DNA of 64,000 bases from Mayamaea pseudoterrestris (GCA_027923505.1 BROI01000019.1:620001-684000); one strand, 5' to 3'; positions 20,778 to 35,600 are shown, counted from the first letter of the stretch. Made by a program: numbers and translations. The notes: generated from the letters alone by a model not told the origin.

Positions 20778-23700
20778 AGTTGAGGTGCACCGCTGGCAGA
20801 TCCAACAAGATATTGGATCTGCTAAGTCTCACCATGGCAGACAGGCTAATGGATATTGGGGTGATAGTCACAACAGCATTGGCTCAAAATGTCAACAAAC
20901 ATAAGAGGAAAGGGGTTGGATGGCTTAGCAGACAAGGCAGATTATCCTGTAGTCAAACATGGTGCACTGCTAGCACATTCAACAACTTGTTGAATGTGCG
21001 GAGTCTCATGGCGCAATGCTGCATTCGACACCACTAATGACATGACTATTGGTCCAATTGTATCATATGTATTCTGTTTTGAATATATTTTAGTCTGCAG
21101 GCAATTCTGGCATTCTGTCTACCAGTGGAGGTGCACCGCTGGCAGATCCAACAAGTTATTGGATCTGCCGACCAGTTGAGGTGCACCGCCGGCAGATCCA
21201 ACAAGTTATTGGATCTGCCATGTCTCACCATGATGGATGGGCGGGTGGATATTGGGGTGATAGTCACCCCAGCATTTGCTCAAAATGTCAACAAACATAA
21301 GAGGAATGGGGTTGGATGGCTTAGCAGACAAGGCAGATTATCCTGTCGCTAAAGCATGGTGCACTGCTAGCACATTCAACAACTTGTTGAATGTGCGTTG
21401 TCTCATGGCGCAATGCTGCAATCCACACCACAATTGACATGAATATTGGTCCAACTGTATCATATGTATTTTGGTTTCAATATATTATAGTCTGCAGGCC
21501 ATTCTGGCAGTCTTTCTACCAGTTGAGGGGCACGGCTGGCAGATCCAAGAAGTAATTAAATCTGCCGAGTCTCACCATGGCAGACAGGCTGGTGGATATT
21601 GGGGTGATAGTCACCACAGCATTGGCTCAAAACGTCAACAAACATAAGAGGAATGGGTTGGATGGCTTAGCAGGCAAGGCTGATGATCCTGTAGTCAAAG
21701 CATGGTGCACTGCTAGCACATTCAACAACTTGTTGAATGTGCTGAGTCTCATGGCGCAATGCTGCAATCCACACCACAACTGACATGACTATTGGTCCAA
21801 TTGTATCAGATGTATTTTAATATTTTTTAGTCTGAAGGCCATTCTGGAAGTCTCTCTACCAGTTGAGGTGCACCGCTGGCAGATCCAACAAGATATTGGA
21901 TCTGCTAAGTCTCACCATGGCAGACAGGCTAATGGATATTGGGGTGATAACCACCACAGCATTGCTCAAAATGTCAACAAATATAAGAGGAAAGGGGTTG
22001 GATGGCTTAGCAGGCAAGGCAGATTATCCTGTAGTCAAACATGGTGCACTGCTAGCACATTCAACAACTTGTTGAATGTGCCAAGTCTCATGGCGCAATG
22101 CGGCATTCCACACCACAATTGACATGACTATTGGTCCAATTGTATCATATGTATTCTGTTTTGAATATATTTTAGTCTGCAGGCCATTCTGGCAGTCTGT
22201 CTACCAGTGGAGGTGCACCGCCGGCAGATCCAACAAGTTATTGGATCTGCCATGTCTCACCATGATGGATGGGCGGGTGGATATTGGGGTGATCGACACC
22301 ACAGCATTGGCTCAAAATGTCAACACACAGAAGTGGAAAGGGGTTGGATGGCAAAGCAGGCAAGGCTGATGATCCTGTAGCTAAAGCATGGTGCACGGCT
22401 AGCACATTCAACAACTTGTTAAATGTGCGGAGTCTCATGGCGCAATGCTGCAATCCACACCACAATTGACATGACTCTTGGTCCAATTGTATCATATGTA
22501 TTTTGGTTTCAATATTCTTGGGTCTGCAGGCCATTCTGGCAGTCTGTGTACCAGTGGAGGTGCACCACTGGCAGATCCAACAAGTAGTTATTGGAACTGC
22601 CAAGTCCCCCCATGGCAGACATGCTGGTGGATATTGGGGTGATAGTCACCCCAGCATTGGCTCCAATTGTCAACAGACATAAGTGGAAAGCAGCTGGATG
22701 GCAAAGCAGGCAGTGCAGATTATCCTGTAGTTAAAGCATGGTGCACTGCTAGCACATTCAACAACTTGTTGAATGTGCAGAGTCTCATGGCGCAATGCTG
22801 CAATCCACACCACAATTGACATGACTATTTGTCCAATTGTATCATATGTATTTTGGTTTTAATATTTTTGGGCCTGCAGGCCATTCTGGCTGTCTCTCTA
22901 CCAGTAGAGGTGCACCGCTGGCAGATCCAACAAGGTATTGGATCTGCCAAGTCCTACCATGGCAGACAGGCTGGTGGATATTGGGGTGATAGTCACCCCA
23001 GCATTTGCTCAAAATGTCAACAAACATAAGTGGAAAGCAGCTGGATGGCAAAGCAGGCAAGGCAGATCATCCTGTAGCCAAAGCATGGTGCACTGCTAGC
23101 ACATTCAACAACTTGTTGAATGTGTGGAGTCTCATGGTGCAATGCTGCAATCCACACCACTATTGACATGACTATTGATCCAATTGTATCATATGTATTT
23201 TGGTTTCAATATTCTTGGGTCTGCAGGCCATTCTGGCAGTCTCTATACCAGTTGAGGTGCACCGCTGGCAGATCCAACAAGTTATTGGATCTGCCGAGTC
23301 CCACCATGGCAGACAGGCTAGTGAATATTGGGGTGATAGACACCCGAGCATTGGCTCAAAATGTCAACATACATAAGTGGGAAGGAGTTGGATGGCAAAG
23401 CAGGCAAGGCAGATGATCCCATAGCTAAAGCATGGTGCACGGCTAGCACATTCAACAACTTGTTGAATGTGCGGAGTCTCATGGCGCAATGCTGCAATCC
23501 ACACCACAATTGACATGACTATTGGTCCAATTGTATCATATGTATTTTGGTTTCAATATTCTTGGGTCTGCAGGCCGTTCTAGCAGTCTCTCTACCAGTG
23601 GAGGTGCACCACTGGCAGATTTAACAAGTTATTGGATCTGCCGAGTCCCACCATGGCAGACAGGCTGGTGGATATTAGGATGATAGTCACCCCAGCATTG

Positions 23701-26269
23701 GCTCAAAATGTCAACAAAATAAGAGGAATGGCTTGGATGGCTTAGCAGGCAAGGCTGATGATCCTGTAGCCAAAGCATGGTGCACTGCTAGCATATTCAA
23801 CAACTTGTTGAATGTGCGGAGTCTCATGGCGCAATGCTGTGTTCCACACCACAATTGACATGACTATAGGTCCAATTGTATCATTTTTATTTTGGCTTCA
23901 ATATTCTTGGGTCTGCAGGGCATTCTGGCAGTCTCTCTACCAGTGGAGGTGCACTGCTGGCAGATCCAACAAGTTATTGGATCTGCCGAGTCCCACCATG
24001 GCAGACAGGCTGGTGGATATTGGGGTGATAGTCACCCCAGCATTGGCTCAAAATGTCAACAAACATAAGAGGAATGGGCTGGATGGCTTAGCAGGCAAGA
24101 CTGATGATCCTGCAGCTAAAGCATGGTGCACTGCTAGCACATTCAACAACTTGTTGAATGTGCGTAGTCTCATGGCGCAATGCTGCAATCCACACCACAA
24201 TTGACATGACTATTGGTCTTATTGTATTATTTGTATTTTGGGTTCAATATTCTTGGGTCTGCAGGCCATTCTGGCAGTCTCTCTACCAGTGGAGGTGCAC
24301 CTCTGGCAGATCCAACAAGTTATTGGATCTGCCGAGTCCCACCATGCCAGATAGGCTGGTGGATATTGGGGTGATAGTCACCCCAGCATTTGCTCAAAAT
24401 GTCAACAAACATAAGTGGAAAGGGGTTGGATGGCTTAGCAGGCAAGGCTGATGATACTGTAGCTAAAGCATGGTGCACAGCTAGCACATTCAATAACTTG
24501 TTGAATGTGTGGAGTCTCATGGCGCAATGCTGCGTTCCACACCACACTTGACATGACTATTGGTCCAACTGTATCATATGTATTTTGGTTTCAATATTCT
24601 TGGGTCTGCAGGCCATTCTGGCAGTCTCTCTACCAGTGGAGGTGCACCGCTGGCAGATCCAACAAGTTATTGGATCTGCTGAGTCCCACCATGGCAGACA
24701 GGCTGGTGGATATTGGGGTTATAGTCACCCCAGCATTGGCTCAAAATGTCAACAAACATAGGTGGAAAGGGGTTGGATGGCGTAGCAGGCAAGGCTGATG
24801 TTACTGTAGATATAGCATGGTGCACCGCTAGCACATTCAACTTGTTGAATGTGCGGAGTCTCATGGCGCAATGCTGTGTTCCACACCACACTTGACATGA
24901 CTATTGGTCCAATTGTATCATATGAATTTTGGTTTCAATATTTTTTAGTTTGCAGGCCATTCTGGTTGTCTCACTACCAGTAGAGGTGCACCTCTGGCAG
25001 ATCCAACAAGTTATTGGATCTGCCGAGTTCCACCATGCCAGATAGGCTGGTGGATATTGGGGTGATAGTCACCCCAGCATTTGCTCAAAATGTCAACAAA
25101 CATAAGTGGAAAGGGGTGGGATGGCTTAGCAGACAAGGCAGATTATCCTGTCGCTAAAGCATGGTGCACTGCTAGCACATTCAACAACTTGTTGAATGTG
25201 CGTTGTCTCATGGCGCAATGCTGCAATCCACACCACAATTGACATGACTATTGGTCCAACTGTATCATATGTATTTTGGTTTCAATATTTATTAATTCTG
25301 GCAGCTTACCAGGAGGTGCATCGCTGGCAGATCCAACAAGTTATTGGATCTGCCGAGTCCCACCATGGCAGACAGGCTGGTGGATATTGGGGTTATAGTC
25401 ACCCCAGCATTGGCTCAAAATGTCAACAAACATAGGTGGAAAGGGGTTGGATGGCGTAGCAGGCAAGGCTGATGATGCTGTTGCTAGAGCATGGTGTTGT
25501 TGAATGTGCGGAGTCTCATGGCGCAATGCTGCAATCCACACCACAATTGACATGACTATTGGTCCAACTGTATCATATGTATTTTGTTCTCAATATATTT
25601 AAGTCTGCAGGCCATTCTGGCAGTCTCTCTACTAGTTGAGGTGCACTGCTGGCAGATCCAACAAGTTATTGAATCTGCCGAGTCTCACCATGGCAGACAG
25701 GCTGGTGGATATTGGGGTGATAGTCACACCAGCATTGGCTCAAAATGTCAACAAACATATAGGAAAGAGGAGTTGGATGGCTTAGCAGGCAAGGCCGAGA
25801 TGATCCTATAGCCAAAGCTGGTGTGACTGCTGGCACATTCAACAACTTGTTGAATGTCGCGTAGTCTCATGGCACAATGCTTCCGCACCACAATTGACGC
25901 GACTTTTGGTCCAATTGTATCATATGTGTTTTTGTTTCAATATTTTTGGTCTGCAGGCCATTCTGGCTGTCTCTTACCACTGAGGTGCACCGCTGGCAGA
26001 TCCAACAAGTTATTGGATCTGCCGAGACCATGGCAGACAGGCTGGTGGATATTGGGGTGATAGTCACCTCAGCTTTGGCTCAAAATGTCAACCAACATAA
26101 TAGGGAAAGGGGTTGGATGGCTTAGCAGGCAAGGCTGATGATCCTGTAGCCAAAGCATGGTGCACTGCTAGCACATTCAACAACTTGTTGAATGTGCGTA
26201 GTCTCATGGCACAATGCTGCTCCACACCACAATTCGTACATGACTATTGGTCCAATTGTATGCAGTCTC

Positions 26270-27740
26270 TCTACCAGTGGAGGTGCACCGCTGGCAGATC
26301 CAACAAGTTATTGGATCTGCTGAGTCCCACCATGGCAGACAGGCTGGTGGATATTGGGGTTATAGTCACCCCAGCATTGGCTCAAAATGTCAACAAACAT
26401 AGGTGGAAAGGGGTTGGATGGCGTAGCAGGCAAGGCTGATGTTACTGTAGATATAGCATGGTGCACCGCTAGCACATTCAACTTGTTGAATGTGCGGAGT
26501 CTCATGGCGCAATGCTGTGTTCCACACCACACTTGACATGACTATTGGTCCAATTGTATCATATGAATTTTGTTAATTTTAGTTTGCAGGCCATTCTGGT
26601 TGTCTCACTACCAGTAGAGGTGCACCTCTGGCAGATCCAACAAGTTATTGGATCTGCCGAGTTCCACCATGCCAGATAGGCTGGTGGATATTGGGGTGAT
26701 AGTCACCCCAGCATTTGCTCAAAATGTCAACAAACATAAGTGGAAAGGGGTGGGATGGCTTAGCAGACAAGGCAGATTATCCTGTCGCTAAAGCATGGTG
26801 CACTGCTAGCACATTCAACAACTTGTTGAATGTGCGTTGTCTCATGGCGCAATGCTGCAATCCACACCACAATTGACATGACTATTGGTCCAACTGTATC
26901 ATATGTATTTTGGTTTCAATATTTTTTACATTCTGGCAGTCTCTCTACCAGGAGGTGCATCGCTGGCAGATCCAACAAGTTATTGGATCTGCCGAGTCCC
27001 ACCATGGCAGACAGGCTGGTGGATATTGGGGTTATAGTCACCCCAGCATTGGCTCAAAATGTCAACAAACATAGGTGGAAAGGGGTTGGATGGCGTAGCA
27101 GGCAAGGCTGATGATGCTGTTGCTAGAGCATGGTGTTGTTGAATGTGCGGAGTCTCATGGCGCAATGCTGCAATCCACACCACAATTGACATGACTATTG
27201 GTCCAACTGTATCATATGTATTTTGTTCTCAATATATTTAAGTCTGCAGGCCATTCTGGCAGTCTCTCTACTAGTTGAGGTGCACTGCTGGCAGATCCAA
27301 CAAGTTATTGAATCTGCCGAGTCTCACCATGGCAGACAGGCTGGTGGATATTGGGGTGATAGTCACACCAGCATTGGCTCAAAATGTCAACAAACATATA
27401 GGAAAGAGGAGTTGGATGGCTTAGCAGGCAAGGCCGAGATGATCCTATAGCCAAAGCTGGTGTGACTGCTGGCACATTCAACAACTTGTTGAATGTCGCG
27501 TAGTCTCATGGCACAATGCTTCCGCACCACAATTGACGCGACTTTTGGTCCAATTGTATCATATGTATTTTGGTTTCAATATTTTTGGTCTGCAGGCCAT
27601 TCTGGCTGTCTCTTACCACTGAGGTGCACCGCTGGCAGATCCAACAAGTTATTGGATCTGCCGAGACCATGGCAGACAGGCTGGTGGATATTGGGGTGAT
27701 AGTCACCTCAGCTTTGGCTCAAAATGTCAACCAACATAAT
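26270..27740 (+). repeat. Duplicate of 24630-26100 inside family A (~1.64-kb higher-order repeat)
   Basis: Distinctive variants of the block from about 24.63 to 26.1 kb recur here at an offset of 1,634-1,641 bp. They include the 3-bp-shortened palindrome copy, the CACAGGTGG/CATAGGTGGAAAGG units, the truncated ~110-bp-shorter unit near 25480/27120 and the TATAGGAAAGAGG unit. The offset varies by a few bases because of small indels. This is about 4.7 family A units copied as a block. Confidence 0.8.
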
Positions 27741-29759
27741 AGGGAAAGGGGTTGGATGGCTTAGCAGGCAAGGCTGATGATCCTGTAGCCAAAGCATGGT
27801 GCACTGCTAGCACATTCAACAACTTGTTGAATGTGCGAAGTCACATGGCACAATGCTGCTCCACACCACAATTCGTACATGACTATTGGTCCAATTGTAT
27901 CATATGTATTTTGTTTTCGATATATTTTGGTCTGAAGGCCATTCTGGCCGTCTTTCTACCAGTTGAGGTGGCCTGGCAGATCCAACAAGTTATTGGATCT
28001 GCGCGAGTCTCACCATGGCAGCCGGGCTGGTGGATATTGGGGTGATAGTCACCCCAGCATTGGCTCAAAATGTCAAAAACATAGTGGAAAGGGGGGGTGG
28101 CAGAACGGATGATCCTAGTACAACATGGTGCCTACTCGCACATTCAACAACTTGTTGAATGTGCGGAGTCTCATGGCACAATCCGCGGCATCCACACCAC
28201 AATTGACATGACTATTGGTCCAATTGTATCATATGTATTTTGATATTTTTGGTCTGCAGGCCATTCTGGCGTCTGTGTACCAGTTGAGGGTGGGGCACCG
28301 CTGGCAGATCCAACAAGTTATTGGATCTGCCGAGTCTCACCTGGCAGCCAGGCTGGTGGATATTGGGGTGATAGCCACCCCAGCATTGGCTCAAAATGTC
28401 AACAAACATCAGGGGAAAGGGGTTGGATGGCTTAGCAGGCAAGGCTGATGATCCTGTAGCTCAAGGGTGCACTGCTAGCACATTCAACAACGTTGAATGT
28501 GCGGAGTCTCATGGCACAATGCTGCGTTCCCACCACAATTGACGTGACTCTTGGTCCAATTGTATCATATGTATTTTGTTTCGATATATCTTGGTCTGCA
28601 GGCCATTCTGGCTGTCTGTGTACCAGTGGAGGTGCACCACTGACAGATCCAACAAGTTATTGGATCTGCCGAAGTCTCTTGGATCTGCCGTGTCTCCACC
28701 ATGGCAGCAGGCTGGTGGATATTGGGGTGATCGTCACCCCAGCATTGGCTCAAAATGTCAACAAACACAAGTGGAAAAGGGGTTGGATGGCAAGCAGGCA
28801 AGGCTGATGATTCCTAAACATGGTGCACTGCTAGCACATTCAACAACTTGTTGAATGTGCAGTCCATGCGCAATGCTGCGTCCACACACAATTGACATGA
28901 CTCTTGGTCCAATTGTATCATATGTATTTTGGTTTCTATTCTTTGGTCTGCGGCCATTCTGGCTGTCTGTCTGTACCAGTGGAGGTGCACCACTGACAGA
29001 TCCAACAAATTATGGATCTGCCAAGTCCCACCATGGCAGACAAGCTGGTGGATATTGGGGTGATAGTCACCCCAGCATTGGCTCTAAATGTCAACAAACA
29101 TAAGTGGAAAGCGGCTGGATGGCAAAGCAGGCACGGCTGATGATCCTATAGCTAAACATGGTGCACTGCTAGCACATTCAACAACTTGTTGAATGTGCGG
29201 AGTCTCATGGCGCAATGCTGTCGTCCACACCACAATTCGACATGACTATTGGTCCAATTGTATCATATGTATTTTGGTTTTAATATTCTTTGGTCTGCAA
29301 GCCATTCTGGCGGTCTCTTCCACCGAGGTGCACCACTGGCAATCCAACAAGTTGTTGGATCTGCCAGTCCCACCATGGCAGACAGGCTGGGTGGATATTG
29401 GGGTGATAGTCACCCCAGCATTGGCTCAAAATATCAACAAACATAATAGGGAAAGGGGTTGGATGGCTTAGCAGGCAAGGCTGATGATCCTGTAGCCAAA
29501 GCATGGTGCACTGCTAGCACATCCAACAAGTTGTTGAATGTGCGGAGTCTCATGGCACAATGCTGCGTTCCACACCACAATTGACATGACTTTTGGTCCA
29601 ATTGTATCATATGTGTTTTTGTTTCAATATTCGGCTGCAGTCTGTGTACTAGTTGAGGTGCACTGCTGGCAGCTCCAACAAAATTTTTTTGGATCTGCGC
29701 CAAGTCTCACCATGGCAGACAAGCTGGTGGATATTTGGGGTGATAGTCACCCCAGAATT

Positions 29760-31440
29760 GGATCAAAATGTCAACATACATAAGTGGGAAGGAGTTGGAT
29801 GGCAAAGCAGGCAAGGCAGATGATCCCATAGCTAAAGCATGGTGCACGGCTAGCACATTCAACAACTTGTTGAATGTGCGGAGTCTCATGGCGCAATGCT
29901 GCAATCCACACCACAATTGACATGACTATTGGTCCAATTGTATCATATGTATTTTGGGTTCAATATTCTTGGGTCTGCAGGCCGTTCTAGCAGTCTCTCT
30001 ACCAGTGGAGGTGCACCACTGGCAGATTTAACAAGTTATTGGATCTGCCGAGTCCCACCATGGCAGACAGGCTGGTGGATATTAGGATGATAGTCACCCC
30101 AGCATTGGCTCAAAATGTCAACAAAATAAGAGGTATGGGTTGGATGGCTTAGCAGGCAAGGCTGATGATCCTGTAGCCAAAGCATGGTGCACTGCTAGCA
30201 TATTCAACAACTTGTTGAATGTGCGGAGTCTCATGGCGCAATGCTGCGTTCCACACCACAATTGACATGACTATAGGTCCAATTGTATCATTTGTATTTT
30301 GGCTTCAATATTCTTGGGTCTGCAGGGCATTCTGGCAGTCTCTCTACCAGTGGAGGTGCACTGCTGGCAGATCCAACAAGTTATTGGATCTGCCGAGTCC
30401 CACCATGGCAGACAGGCTGGTGGATATTGGGGTGATAGTCACAACAGCATTGGCTCAAAATGTCAACAAACATAAGAGGAATGGGTTGGATGGCTTAGCA
30501 GGCAAGACTGATGATCCTGCAGCTAAAGCATGGTGCACTGCTAGCACATTCAACAACTTGTTGAATGTGCGTAGTCTCATGGCGCAATGCTGTGTTCCAC
30601 ACCACAATTGACATGACTATTGGTCTTATTGTATTATTTGTATTTTGGGTTCAATATTCTTGGGTCTGCAGGCCATTCTGGCAGTCTCTCTACCAGTGGA
30701 GGTGCACCGCTGGGAGAACCAACAAGTTATTGGATCTGCCGAGTCCCACCATGCCAGACAGGCTGGTGGATATTGGGTTAATAGTCACCCCAGCATTTGC
30801 TCAAAATGTCAACAAACATAAGAGGAATGGGGTTGGATGGCTTAGCAGACAAGGCTGATGATTCTATCGCTAAAGCATGGTGCACTGCTAGCACATTCAA
30901 CAACTTGTTGAATGTGCATTGTCTCATGGCGCAATGCTGCAATCCACACCACAATTGACATGACTATTGGTCCAATTGTATCATATGTATTTTGGTTTCA
31001 ATATTCTTGGGTCTGCAGGCCATTCTGGCAGTCTCTCTACCAGTGGAGGTGCACCGCTGGCAGATCCAACAAGTTATTGGATCTGCTGAGTCCCACCATG
31101 GCAGACAGGCTGGTGGATATTGGGGTTATAGTCACCCCAGCATTGGCTCAAAATGTCAACAAACATAGGTGGAAAGGGGTTGGATGGCGTAGCAGGCAAG
31201 GCTGATGTTACTGTAGATATAGCATGGTGCACCGCTAGCACATTCAACTTGTTGAATGTGCGGAGTCTCATGGCGCAATGCTGTGTTCCACACCACACTT
31301 GACATGACTATTGGTCCAATTGTATCATATGAATTTTGGTTTCAATATTTTTTAGTTTGCAGGCCATTCTGGTTGTCTCACTACCAGTAGAGGTGCACCT
31401 CTGGCAGATCCAACAAGTTATTGGATCTGCCGAGTCCCAC
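29760..31440 (+). repeat. Duplicate of 23350-25035 inside family A (offset ~6,407 bp)
   Basis: Consecutive units from about 23.35 to 25.0 kb recur here in order at a constant offset of 6,407 bp. Shared private changes include GCAGATTTAACAAG, GATATTAGGATGA and GTATTATTTGTATTTTGGG. The copies differ at scattered bases, so this duplication is older than the sat169 higher-order repeat. Confidence 0.75.
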
Positions 31441-32680
31441 CATGCCAGATAGGCTGGTGGATATTGGGGTGATAGTCACCCCAGCATTTGCTCAAAATGT
31501 CAACAAACATAAGTGGAAAGGGGTTGGATGGCTTAGCAGGCAAGGCTGATGATACTGTAGCTAAAGCATGGTGCACAGCTAGCACATTCAATAACTTGTT
31601 GAATGTGTGGAGTCTCATGGCGCAATGCTGCGTTCCACACCACACTTGACATGACTATTGGTCCAACTGTAAAATATGTATTTTGGTTTCAATATTTTTT
31701 ACATTCTGGCAGTCTCTCTACCAGTAGAGGTGCATCGCTGGCAGATCCAACAAGTTATTGGATCTGCCGAGTCCCACCATGGCAGACAGGCTGGTGGATA
31801 TTGGGGTGATAGTCACCCCAGCATTTGCTCAAAATGTCAACAAATGTAAGAGAAAAGGGGTTGGATGGCTAAGCAGGCAAGGCTGATGATGCTGTTGCTA
31901 GAGCATGGTGTTGTTGAATGTGCGGAGTCTCATGGTGCAATGCTGCAATCCACACCACAATTGACATGACTATTGGTCCAACTGTATCATATGTATTTTG
32001 TTCTCAATATATTTAAGTCTGCAGGCCATTCTGGCAGTCTCTCTACTAGTTGAGGTGCACTGCTGGCAGATCCAACAAGTTATTGAATCTGCCGAGTCTC
32101 ACCATGGCAGACAGGCTGGTGGATATTGGGGTGATAGTCACCACAGCATTGGCTCAAAATGTCAACAAACATAAGAGGAAAGGGGTTGGATGGCTTAGCA
32201 GGCAAGGCAGATTATCCTGTACTCAAAGCATGGTGCACTGCTAGCACATTCAACAACTTGTTGAATGTGCCAAGTCTCATGGCGTTATGCTGCGTTCCAC
32301 ACCACAAATGACATGACTATTGGTCCAATTGTATCATATAAATTTTGTTTTCAATATTTTTTAGTCTGCAGGCCATTCTGGCAGTCTGTCTATCAGTGGA
32401 GGGGCACCACTGGCAGATCCAACAAGTTATTGGATCTGCCAAGTCCCACCATGGCAGACAGGCTGGTGGATATTAGGGTGATAGTCACCCCAGCATTGGC
32501 TCAAAATGTCAACAAACACAAGAGGAATGGGTTGGATGGCTTAGCAGGCAAGGCTGATGATCCTGTAGCTAAAGCATGGTGCACTGCTAGCACATTCAAC
32601 AACTTGTTGAATGTGCCAAGTCTCATGGCGCAATGCTGCGTTCCACACCAGAATTGACATGACAATTGGTCCTATTGTAT

Positions 32681-35600
32681 TGTTGCCTGCATCCAGATCC
32701 GCAGAAGTTGCTGGTATGTACTACCCAACTGCCAAACACCAACCTAGCAGTGGCAAACATGAAGTGCCCACACACTCTATGCGTACAGCCACTGTGCATG
32801 ATCCAAGGGCACAAGACATACCTCCTTGGTGAATTTGGTTGGCGCATCAGCCTCCTGCTTGGCTTTTGCCTTCAGGTCAGCAGCTTTTGTTAGCAGGTAC
32901 TATGTGACTGCCTACCCTAGCAGTGGCAAACATTAGATCCCCACAATCTCTTTGTAACTGGCTTAGGGCATGATCCAAGGTCACAAATGGATATTGTATA
33001 GTGCATTCACTTTGTGCATTTGCCTCCTGCATGTTGCCTGCTTCCAGATCCGCAGAAGTTGCTGGTATGTACTACCCAACTGCCGAACACCAACCTAGCA
33101 GTGGCAAACATGAAGTGCCCACACACTCTATGCGTACAGCCACTGTGCATGATCCGAGGGCACAAGACATACCTCCTTGGTGAATTTGTTTTGCGCATCA
33201 GCCTCCTGCTTGCCTTTTGCCTTCAGGTCAGCAGCTTCAGTTAGCAGGTACTATGTGACTGCCTACCCTAGCAGTGGCAAACATCAGATCCCCACAATCT
33301 CTTTGTAAACTGGCTTCCGGCATGATCCAAGGTCAAGAATGGATATTGTATAGTGCATTCACTTTGTGCATTTGCCTCCTGCATGTTGCCTGCTTCCAGA
33401 TCCGCAGAAGTTGCTGGTATGTACTACCCAACTGCCGAACACCAACCTAGCAGTGGCAAACATGAAGTGCCCACACACTCTATGTGTACAGCCAATGTTC
33501 ATGATCCAAGGGCACAAGACATACCTCCTTGGTGAATTTGTTTTGCGCACCAGCCTCCTGCTTGCCTTTTGCCTTCAGGTCAGCAGCTTCAGTTAGCAGG
33601 TACTATGTGACTGCCTACCCTAGCAGTGGCAAACATCAGATCACCACAATCTCTTTGTAAACTGGCTTGAGGCATGGTTCAAGGTCACAAATGGATATTG
33701 TATAGTGCATTCACTTTGTGCATTTGCCTCCGGCATGTTGCCTGCTTCCAGATCCGCAGAAGTTGCTGGTATGTACTACCCAACTCCCAAACACCAACCT
33801 AGCAGTGGCAAACATGAAGTGCCCACACACTCTATGCGTACAGCCAATGTTCATGATCCGAGGGCACAAGACATACCTCCTTGGTGAATTTGTTTTGCGC
33901 ATCAGCCTCCTGCTTGCCTTTTGCCTTCAGGTCAGCAGCTTCTGTTAGCAGGTACTATGTGACTGCCTACCCTAGCAGTGGCAAACATCAAATCCCCACA
34001 ATCTCTTTGTAAACTGGCTTGGGGCATGATCCAAGGTCACAAATGGATGTTGTATAGTGCATTCACTTTGTGCATTTGCCTCCTGCTTGTTGCCTGCCTC
34101 CAGATCCGCAGAAGTTGCTGGTATGTACTACCCAACTGCCGAACACCAACCTAGCAGTGGCAAACATGAAGTGCCACACACTCTTTGCGTACAGCCACTG
34201 TGCATGTTCCGAGGGCACAAGACATACCTCCTTGGTGAATTTGTTTTGCGCATCAGCCTCCTGCTTGCCTTTTGCCTTCAGGTCAGCAGCTTCAGTTAGC
34301 AGGTACTATGTGACTGCCTACCCTAGCAGTGGCAAACATCAGATCCCCACAATCTCTTTGTAAACTGGCTTGGGGCATGATCGAAGGTCACAAATGGATA
34401 TTGTATAGTGCATTCACTTTGTGCATTTGCCTCTTGCTTGTTGCCTGCCTCCAGATCCGCAGAAGTTGCTGGTATGTACTACCCAACTGCCGAACACCAA
34501 CCTAGCAGTGGCAAACATGAAGTGCCCACACACTCTATGCGGACAGCCACTGTGCATGATCCGAGGGCACCAGACATACCTCCTTGGTGAATTTGTTTTG
34601 CGCATCAGCCTCCTGCTTGCCTTTTGCCTTCAGGTCAGCAGCTTCAGTTAGCAGGTACTATGTGACTGCCTACCCTAGCAGTGGCAAACATCGGATCCCC
34701 ACAATCTCTTTGTAAACTGGCTTGGGGCATGATCCAAGGTCACAAATGGATATTGTATAGTGCATTCACTTTGTGCATTTGCCTCCTGCATGTTGCCTGT
34801 CTCCAGATCCGCAGGAGTTGCTGGTTTCTACTACCCAACTGCCAAACACCAACCTACCAGGGGCAAACATAAGGTGCCCACACACTTATGCGTACAGCCA
34901 CTGTGCATGATCCAAGGGCACAAGACATACCTCCTTGGTGAATTTGGTTTGCGCATCAGCCTCCTGCTTGCCTTTGTCAGCAGCGTCTGTTGGCCGGTAC
35001 TATCTGACTGTCTATCCTAGCAGTTGCAAACATTAGGTCCCCGCAGCCTCTTTGTAAACTGGCTTGGGGCATGATCCAAGGTCACAAATGGATAGTGTAT
35101 GGTGCATTCACTATGTGCATTTGCCTCCTGCTTGTTGCCTGCCTCCAGATCCGCAGGAATTGCTGGTATCTACTACCCAACTGCCAAACACTAACCTAGC
35201 AGTTGCAAACATGAAGTGACCACACACTATCACCAAACATACCTCCTTGGTGAATTTGGTTTGCGCATCAGCCTCCTGCTTGCCTTTTGCCTTCAATCAG
35301 CAGCTTCTGTTGGCAGGTACTATGTGACTGCCTATCCTAGCAGTGACAAACATCAGATTCCCATAACCTCTTTGTAAACTGGCTTGGGGGCATGATGCAA
35401 GGTCACAAATGGATAGTGTATAGTGCATTCACTTTGTGCATTTGCCTCCTGCTTGTTGCCTGCCTCCAGATCCGCAGGAGTTGCTAGTATGTACAACCCA
35501 ACTGCTGAACACCAACCTAGCAGTGGCAAACATGAAGTGACCACACACTCTATGCGTACAGCCACTGTGCATGATCCAAGGGCACAAGACATACCTCCTT

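Larger units (their letters stand above)
20778..32680. repeat. ~347-bp satellite array (family A), about 34 copies
   Basis: Units of 346-348 bp follow head to tail. Each is a dimer of two related halves, about 179 and 169 bp, both starting GGTGCAC.GCT.GCA and both with a long palindrome. In half one the arms are GGCAGATCCAA / TTGGATCTGCC; in half two GCACATTCAACAA / TTGTTGAATGTGC. Half one has a further inverted repeat, GGGGTGA / TCACCCC. Open frames of 60-130 aa repeat with the unit and are taken as non-coding. Copies between about 27.9 and 29.7 kb carry many scattered small indels. The last copy is cut mid-unit where family B begins. Confidence 0.95.

Noticed and set aside
20994-32657. Open frames of 60-130 codons in family A, on both strands
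   Set aside because: They follow the unit period, break at indels and shift frame from unit to unit. Conservation is at DNA level, best in the palindromes, not at codon level.
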